A stretch of 64,000 nucleotides of DNA from Bacillota bacterium (GTDB lineage: Bacteria; Bacillota; Bacilli; Desulfuribacillales; Desulfuribacillaceae): NCBI GenBank assembly GCA_023388635.1, contig JAEWFW010000038.1:1-64000 (forward strand), in the 5' to 3' direction. Every line of letters starts with the position of its first letter. Position 1 is the first letter of the stretch. The position numbers and the translations under genes are program-made. Positions 59,128 through 64,000 of this stretch are shown piece by piece. The notes below the pieces were generated by a model. It worked only from the letters and a program-made list of their open reading frames with translations, had not been told where the DNA came from and made no database searches.

Positions 59128-60189
59128 TTATTTCTTCCATATTTCTTCTATTTTGATCAAATTCTCGGCAATTTGTACCGCATTCCATGCCGCACCCTTT
59201 AACAAATTATCTGAGACGACCCACATATTAATTCCGCGCGGATGATCTAAGTCCTTACGAATGCGTCCGGCATAGACGTCGAGTTTGCCATCGGCATCGG
59301 CAGCAAGCGGATATACTTGTTGGTCAATGTCATCTACGACCTGCAAGCCCGGAAACTCGCGCATCGCTTTGATAACCTCCGGCAGATCAAATTCGCGCTT
59401 CGTCTCCACGTAGATAGACTCTGAGTGACCGTTGATCACAGGAATACGCACTGCCGTCGGTGTGACTTCAATGCTATCATCACCGAAGATTTTCTTTGTT
59501 TCGTTGACCATTTTCATTTCTTCTTTGGTATAACCGTTATCTTCAAATACATCAATTTGCGGAATCGCATTGAAAGCGATTTGATGGTGTACAGGCAAAG
59601 AACTTACAGGCATAACTTCTTTGGCGAAATCGCTTTCACCGTTGAGAATTGCCTGTGACTGATTCTTCAACTCCTGTACCGCTTTCACACCCGACCCGGA
59701 CACCGCTTGGTACGTCGAGACGATGATGCGATGAATTCCCCATTGATCTAAAATCGGTTTCAAGGCAACGAGCATTTGAATTGTTGAGCAATTCGGGTTA
59801 GCGATAATCCCTTTATGCTTTTTCGCTTCTTCCATATTGATCTCTGGAATGATCAACGGTACATCCGTATCCATTCTGTATACACTGCTGTTGTCGACGA
59901 CAATCGCCCCGCTTTCCACAGCAGCCGGAATCAGTGCCTGACTGACACCGCCGCCGGCGCTGAAAAAAGCGATATCAATACCTGCAAAAGCCTGCTCATT
60001 GGCTTCCTGAATGATAATCTCTTTGCCACGAAATACCTGCGTTTGCCCGGCAGATTTCTGTGATGCCAGCAACCGCAATTCCTGAATCGGAAATTCCCTT
60101 GACTCCAAAATAGTGAGAATTGCTTGACCTACTGCGCCTGTTGCTCCTACTACCGCCACATTGAATGTTTCTTTTAGCATACCCTCCAT
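59128..60189 (-). CDS. asd: aspartate-semialdehyde dehydrogenase
   Basis: 353 residues from the ATG at 60189 (AGGAG 5 bases upstream; another ATG three codons later). NADP loop NVAVVGATGAVGQAILTIL, catalytic cysteine in IIANPNCSTIQMLVALKPI, QAVSGSGVKAVQEL, and VRIPVINGHSESIYVETKRE. Reduces aspartyl phosphate to the semialdehyde. It follows dpaB and precedes dapG, giving a continuous dipicolinate-supply operon. Confidence 0.97.
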   Translation of the reverse strand: MEGMLKETFNVAVVGATGAVGQAILTILESREFPIQELRLLASQKSAGQTQVFRGKEIIIQEANEQAFAGIDIAFFSAGGGVSQALIPAAVESGAIVVDNSSVYRMDTDVPLIIPEINMEEAKKHKGIIANPNCSTIQMLVALKPILDQWGIHRIIVSTYQAVSGSGVKAVQELKNQSQAILNGESDFAKEVMPVSSLPVHHQIAFNAIPQIDVFEDNGYTKEEMKMVNETKKIFGDDSIEVTPTAVRIPVINGHSESIYVETKREFDLPEVIKAMREFPGLQVVDDIDQQVYPLAADADGKLDVYAGRIRKDLDHPRGINMWVVSDNLLKGAAWNAVQIAENLIKIEEIWKK

Positions 60190-60228
60190 CACAGCTCCTT
60201 TTTTTGTATACTTATATATAGTTATTCT

Positions 60229-60840
60229 TTACTTCTTATTGCTATGTCCTCTATTGTACACCTCAATAACCATTGGTTGTAACTGTTTTTTATCGAGTGC
60301 CGCTTCTACTGTATTGACAATTTGCCGCATATCTGCCACTAACGATGTCGTTTTATTGGATGGATCGTCTTGACCAAAAGGCACCATATAGATATTCTTA
60401 ACTGCCCAAAGCCTTCCGATATTTACTCCGTTGAGTCCCAGTCCGTCATTTGTGGAAATTGCCAAAACCACAGGTCGCTGATTTCTCATCTGCGCCTTTG
60501 CCGCCATTAATACTGGCGTATCGGTTATGGCATTTGCCAGTTTACTGATGGTATTTCCAGAACAAGGAGCAATCACTAGTACATCAAGCAACTTTTTGGG
60601 TCCGACCGGCTCGGCACCGGCAATCGTAGTAATACATTTTTGTCGAGTGATTCTTTCAATTGTGCCTATCCAATCTTCCGCCTTGCCAAAACGTGTATCG
60701 GTCGTCAATACTGCTTCCGATACGATCGGGATGACGCTGGCACCCTTATCTACCATTGCTTGAATGACAGGTATAATTTGCTCAAATGTGCAGTGGGAGC
60801 CCGTCAGGGCAAATCCGACTGTTTTCCCAGATAAATTCAT
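60229..60840 (-). CDS. dpaB: dipicolinate synthase subunit B
   Basis: 203 residues with a flavoprotein-like fold: GKTVGFALTGSHCTFEQIIP, LDVLVIAPCSGNTISKLANA, ITDTPVLMAAKAQMRNQRPV, and IYMVPFGQDDPSNKTTSLVA. With DpaA it oxidises the DapA product to dipicolinic acid in the mother cell. Overlaps dpaA by four bases. Also known as spoVFB. Confidence 0.97.
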   Translation of the reverse strand: MNLSGKTVGFALTGSHCTFEQIIPVIQAMVDKGASVIPIVSEAVLTTDTRFGKAEDWIGTIERITRQKCITTIAGAEPVGPKKLLDVLVIAPCSGNTISKLANAITDTPVLMAAKAQMRNQRPVVLAISTNDGLGLNGVNIGRLWAVKNIYMVPFGQDDPSNKTTSLVADMRQIVNTVEAALDKKQLQPMVIEVYNRGHSNKK

Positions 60841-61739
60841 TCACTTTCACCTCCAAGCTGTTTAGAATGCTCTTGTATCAGCCTGGCTAATGAATTGGCA
60901 ATGATTTTACCTGCTGTTTTCGGAGCGACGATTCCCGGTAATCCCGGCGCTAAAATCGCCTGAATACCGCGTTTTTCCGCAAATGCAAAGTCGGTACCTC
61001 CCGGTTTTGATGCCAAATCGATAATTAAAGCATGCGGCGGCAATGCAAGTAATTGGCTCTCATCGAGAATCAGTGCAGGAATCGTATTAAAAACGATATC
61101 CGCTTTTGTCAAATGTGTATGCAAATCATCGATGTGAAACGGCAATAGCCCGATTTCATGCGCCCTTGCTAGATCTTCCGCTTTTCTTGCCCCTAAATAA
61201 ACATTAGCACCAAGTGCACGCAATTTATTTGCCAAAGTGTATCCGACACGTCCCAAGCCTAATACGAAACAATTCGAATGATGGATTGTAAAATCCGTAT
61301 TCTGAATCGCCATGAGTATGGCGCCCTCGGTCGTGGGAATCGAATTGAGAATTGCGACTTCATCTAAATCCATCAACTCAATGAGTGATAACCGGTTTTG
61401 CTCGCAAATACGCCGTAATGACGAATCTGCCATACCCGTAAATACGAGGGTATCCTTTTTCGCGTGTGTAAAGTGTTCTTCATGCAAAATTAGCTGTTTA
61501 CTTGTAAAACACGATTCCAATTTACCATCTTTTTGTATTCCCTGTACAGGAAGCACGATGGCATCGACATCGGTGAAAATATCTAGGGTTATACTTTTCT
61601 TTATAGTGCCGGGGAACTCATTCTTGAGCGTCTCATAGCCATATAGCACTATGGATGCCCCTAAATTTGAGCAGTGCCGAATCACTTCAATCTGGCGTGC
61701 GTCTCCACCCAGAAAGGCTATTTTACATCCTTGTAGCAT
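60837..61739 (-). CDS. dpaA: dipicolinate synthase subunit A
   Basis: 300 residues. Two Rossmann-like parts: CKIAFLGGDARQIEVIRHCS at the N-terminus and SNCFVLGLGRVGYTLANKLR in the middle, followed by NVYLGARKAEDLARAHEIGL and LIIDLASKPGGTDFAFAEKR. The middle part binds the nicotinamide cofactor. Dipicolinate accumulates to very high levels in the spore core and gives heat resistance. A SigK-like promoter lies about 100 bases upstream. Also called spoVFA. Confidence 0.97.
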   Translation of the reverse strand: MLQGCKIAFLGGDARQIEVIRHCSNLGASIVLYGYETLKNEFPGTIKKSITLDIFTDVDAIVLPVQGIQKDGKLESCFTSKQLILHEEHFTHAKKDTLVFTGMADSSLRRICEQNRLSLIELMDLDEVAILNSIPTTEGAILMAIQNTDFTIHHSNCFVLGLGRVGYTLANKLRALGANVYLGARKAEDLARAHEIGLLPFHIDDLHTHLTKADIVFNTIPALILDESQLLALPPHALIIDLASKPGGTDFAFAEKRGIQAILAPGLPGIVAPKTAGKIIANSLARLIQEHSKQLGGESE

Positions 61740-61836
61740 TGATTCTAACCCCTTTCCAACATTGTAAGCGATATCAAGAAAATTTCAAGCATTAAATTGG
61801 TACATCATTAAATAAATCTCACTATTTCGCTAATTG

Positions 61837-61865
61837 TATAGTATGCTTGCTATCTTTTTCTGGTT
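61837..61865 (-). promoter_or_regulatory. SigK-type promoter of the dpaAB operon
   Basis: CATACTATA on the minus strand (61837-61845) fits the SigK -10 consensus CATAnnnTA exactly. An AC(C) -35 element lies 17 bases upstream. It is about 98 bases before the dpaA start. The dpaAB operon is SigK-dependent in Bacillus subtilis. Confidence 0.65.
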
Positions 61866-61949
61866 CCATAAGCTATTCACTTGCATATTGCAGTTTTGGG
61901 GAGTAAAATGCAGCAATTCATCAGATACTACACATAAATCTGCAAAAGA

Positions 61950-61994
61950 AAAGGCTGATTCATCAGTGAAATACTCACCTTGAATCAGCCTTTG
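61950..61994 (-). terminator. mlpA-dut terminator
   Basis: AAAGGCTGATTCA and TGAATCAGCCTTT are exact complements around 18 bases, followed by TTCTTTTG on the minus strand, 20 bases after the dut stop. Confidence 0.85.
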
Positions 61995-62013
61995 TGTTAT
62001 GATGCTTTGTCTG

Positions 62014-62478
62014 TTAAACGCCTGTAGAACCAAAGCCGCCTGTTCCGCGTTCCGTTTCTTCTAAAGAGTCGGCGAAATGAATATTCGCCTGCAATATCGG
62101 CACAAATACCATTTGTGCGATCCGCTCTCCGTCACTAATTTCGATCGGTTCTTTCCCCTCGTTGCGTATCAGTACTTCGATTTGTCCGCGATAATCGGAA
62201 TCGATCACACCGACGGCGTTCTGCATCGTAATACCTTTTCTCAACGCCAAACCACTACGCGGGAAAATCAACCCTACGACATCCGCTCGACCGATTTGCA
62301 TTGCTAAGCCCGTGGGGATTTTCGCCCATTCATTCGGCAATATCGATACAGAAGCGTCAATACATGCGGCAAGATCAATCCCAGCCGAACCGCTCGTCGC
62401 ATAAGACGGCTCCGGAATGCTCATCCCTATTTTAGGGGACAATTTTTTGAATCTGACATCAAAACCATGGAACATCAT
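62014..62478 (-). CDS. dut: deoxyuridine 5'-triphosphate nucleotidohydrolase (trimeric)
   Basis: 154 residues. All five dUTPase motifs: SGSAGIDLAACID, LIFPRSGLALRKG, NAVGVIDSDYRGQIEV, DGERIAQMVFVPI, and ERGTGGFGSTGV. It removes dUTP and supplies dUMP. The start overlaps the mlpA stop as TAATG, so it is coupled to it. Bacillus has ymxH rather than dut in this position. Confidence 0.95.
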   Translation of the reverse strand: MMFHGFDVRFKKLSPKIGMSIPEPSYATSGSAGIDLAACIDASVSILPNEWAKIPTGLAMQIGRADVVGLIFPRSGLALRKGITMQNAVGVIDSDYRGQIEVLIRNEGKEPIEISDGERIAQMVFVPILQANIHFADSLEETERGTGGFGSTGV

Positions 62479-63716
62479 TACTCTCTCCCAAATTCTATAT
62501 CATCAAACGGACCGATTGCCGCAAGAGCACCAGTTTCGGCGAAAATCTCTTCACAAACCTGCTTTGTCTGCTCGAGTGTCACTTGCTCAATTTTCTCAAT
62601 CGTTTCATCTAAACTGATCTGACGATGCAGCAATAATTCATTCTTGCCCAGACGGTTCATCCGGCTGGTTGTACTCTCCAAACTCAACGTCAGCATACCT
62701 TTCAATTGTTCTTTCGCTTTATGCAATTCCTCAGCCGTAATCCCCGATTCGTACATATCGCGATATACTTTTTTGATAATTTTCAATGCTTCATCTACAT
62801 GCTTAGGCGAAGTGCCTATATACGAGACATACATGCCGTTATCTGCATAGGCGGAGTGGTAGGAATATACAGAATACGCCATACCCCTTTCCTCACGTAT
62901 TTCTTGAAACAGACGCGAGCTCATACTACCACCCATAATATTATTAATGATAGCAAGGGCATGGGTATTCTCATGACCGACAGAGTATCCTTTATTGGCA
63001 AGGCAAATATGCGCCTGCTCCGTCGATTTATTGACGACAATTTTCTCCGTTAGAAGCTCAATGTTGTTTGGCTTTTGCTCGATATTTTTCGCTGCCATCT
63101 TTTCAAATAATGCCGCTACTTTCTCGAACACATCACTTTCCACATTGCCGGCAATCGTAATCACTGTATTCCCTGCCGTATAGGTAGCGTCCATATATTC
63201 AGTGATCATCTGGCGATTGACACTTTCCAACACCGGCTTCGTGCCTAAGATCGCGTATCCCAGAGGATGGTCGCCGAAACTCGCCCTGCTGATCAAATCA
63301 TGCACCAAATCGTCAGGGGTGTCTTCATACATATACAGTTCTTCCAAAATGACGCCGCGCTCTTTGTCAATTTCAGCCTGCTCGAATTTCGAGTTGAAAA
63401 ACATGTCTGCCAGCACGTCAAGCGCCAAATCAAAATGTTGATCGATCACCTTCGCATAGTAACACGTGTATTCCTTGGATGTGAGTGCGTTGATCTGACC
63501 ACCGATGCCGTCAAAGATTTCGGCAATTTGCTTGGCATTGTATGTATGCGTACCTTTGAACATCATGTGTTCAATAAAATGGGAAATCCCGTTATTTTGC
63601 TGTGATTCGTTGCGTGATCCCGTACCGACCCAGATGCCTAAAGACACGGATCTGACTGTCGGTATCTTTTCTACAACAATGCGTACACCGTTTGCTAATT
63701 TTCTTGATTCAATCAA
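62478..63716 (-). CDS. mlpA: M16-family zinc peptidase (MlpA/YmxG)
   Basis: 412 residues. Inverted zinc motif HFIEH (NNGISHFIEHMMFKGTHTY) with the downstream glutamate in ERGVILEELYMYEDTPDDLV. The C-terminal half carries the inactive partner domain (MAYSVYSYHSAYADNGMYVS). It is a processing-peptidase-like clamshell enzyme. In Bacillus the homologue affects extracellular protease production. It lies between the ylxY-like deacetylase and dut. Confidence 0.95.
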   Translation of the reverse strand: MIESRKLANGVRIVVEKIPTVRSVSLGIWVGTGSRNESQQNNGISHFIEHMMFKGTHTYNAKQIAEIFDGIGGQINALTSKEYTCYYAKVIDQHFDLALDVLADMFFNSKFEQAEIDKERGVILEELYMYEDTPDDLVHDLISRASFGDHPLGYAILGTKPVLESVNRQMITEYMDATYTAGNTVITIAGNVESDVFEKVAALFEKMAAKNIEQKPNNIELLTEKIVVNKSTEQAHICLANKGYSVGHENTHALAIINNIMGGSMSSRLFQEIREERGMAYSVYSYHSAYADNGMYVSYIGTSPKHVDEALKIIKKVYRDMYESGITAEELHKAKEQLKGMLTLSLESTTSRMNRLGKNELLLHRQISLDETIEKIEQVTLEQTKQVCEEIFAETGALAAIGPFDDIEFGRE

Positions 63717-63770
63717 AGTTAGTCCCCCATTTAATTAGTGAAGTAAATACATTCAATATACCAAATTTTA

Positions 63771-64000
63771 TCATGGAAAGCCAATCTCGTTTAAAGGTTG
63801 CACGATATCGTTGCGCTCCGAAGACAATAGCTCACTTGCGGTTAGGAGCATATATTGCTTTTCTAAGAGTTGGGGTACCATGATTTTCAATGCCTGTACG
63901 GTCGGTTCTGTCGGATGCATCAACACCATTGCACCGTTTTCTGCTTTGGGCACAATGCGCTGGACAATCGTATCCGGTGCCGGACGCTGCCAATCGACGG
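63771..64000 (-). CDS. polysaccharide deacetylase-family protein (YlxY-like), C-terminal part
   Basis: The gene enters from the right edge; only the last 76 residues are visible. They begin VDWQRPAPDTIVQRI, then GAMVLMHPTEPTVQALK (the MHPT motif of family 4 carbohydrate esterases, with the histidine near the active site) and end LLTASELLSSE. YlxY lies directly upstream of mlpA in Bacillus, which supports the assignment. It probably acts on wall polysaccharide. Confidence 0.8.
   Translation of the reverse strand, partial: VDWQRPAPDTIVQRIVPKAENGAMVLMHPTEPTVQALKIMVPQLLEKQYMLLTASELLSSERNDIVQPLNEIGFP

Noticed and set aside
1..64000. CRISPR array, rRNA operon or complete tRNA gene
   Set aside because: No regular spaced repeats and no rRNA-like or full cloverleaf sequence were seen; only the tRNA-Pro fragments described were found.

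Overview
The window comes from an endospore-forming member of the Bacillota. Sporulation genes are spread through it: spoIVA, spoVS, the dipicolinate synthase pair dpaA/dpaB, a GerA-type germinant receptor and an ftsK/spoIIIE translocase. Gene order from about 21 to 64 kb follows the Bacillus-type arrangement (ylxY-like deacetylase, mlpA, dpaA, dpaB, asd, dapG, dapA, rnj; tepA, ylzJ, ftsK; rodZ, rimO, pgsA, cinA, recA, rny, ymdB, spoVS; spoIVA, hup, folE), so class Bacilli or a close relative is likely. A periplasmic-type nitrate reductase behind an Fnr-like site suggests anaerobic respiration. The genus cannot be named from this sequence.

Layout. 0-2.2 kb is the end of an integrated element: a broken tandem ParB-like gene, a duplicated zinc-ribbon tail, two perfect 16-bp palindromes, and a tRNA-Pro(GGG) 3' half that looks like an attachment site. 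2.2-14.5 kb is an accessory island of unrelated cargo: nested IS3 elements, remnants of a chloramphenicol acetyltransferase and a SUKH gene, methyltransferases, NTF2-fold proteins, a GNAT, a RelB/YoeB pair, a TetR-controlled ABC exporter and a lipoprotein serpin. A degenerate second copy of the tRNA-Pro fragment lies at 14.48 kb, so the island appears bracketed by att-like sequence. 14.9-21.1 kb carries an aminotransferase with a YkvI-type transporter, a C39-like lipoprotein, a fumarylacetoacetase-family hydrolase and an SLH-domain protein. 21.4-45.3 kb is a core block read leftward. It includes two features worth attention: a Phd-Uma2 fusion behind a triple operator, and a fused GerA/GerC receptor. 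45.6-53.1 kb holds a 53-residue gene, a TrpXYZ-like ABC importer, the napA-napD-napG operon and a short-chain dehydrogenase. 53.3-64 kb holds a pentapeptide protein, a DUF4003-like protein, RNase J and the dipicolinate/lysine block.

How genes work together. dapG, asd and dapA convert aspartate to the dihydrodipicolinate precursor, and dpaA/dpaB oxidise it to dipicolinate in the mother cell. A SigK-like promoter can be read in front of dpaA. spoVS has a SigH-like promoter, recA has a LexA box over its start, and napA has an Fnr-like palindrome centred about 41 bp upstream of the inferred start. The TetR gene has a perfect 13-bp-arm operator next to its own -10 box.

The most unusual items are: the two-copy tRNA-Pro att arrangement; the tandem ParB gene with its palindromes; the Phd-Uma2 single-chain protein; the in-frame GerKA-GerKC fusion; a two-hairpin mobile repeat that abuts the stop codons of both folE and cinA; a minimal nap operon with a lipoprotein-type NapA; and a GC-rich structured leader at 18.3-18.5 kb.
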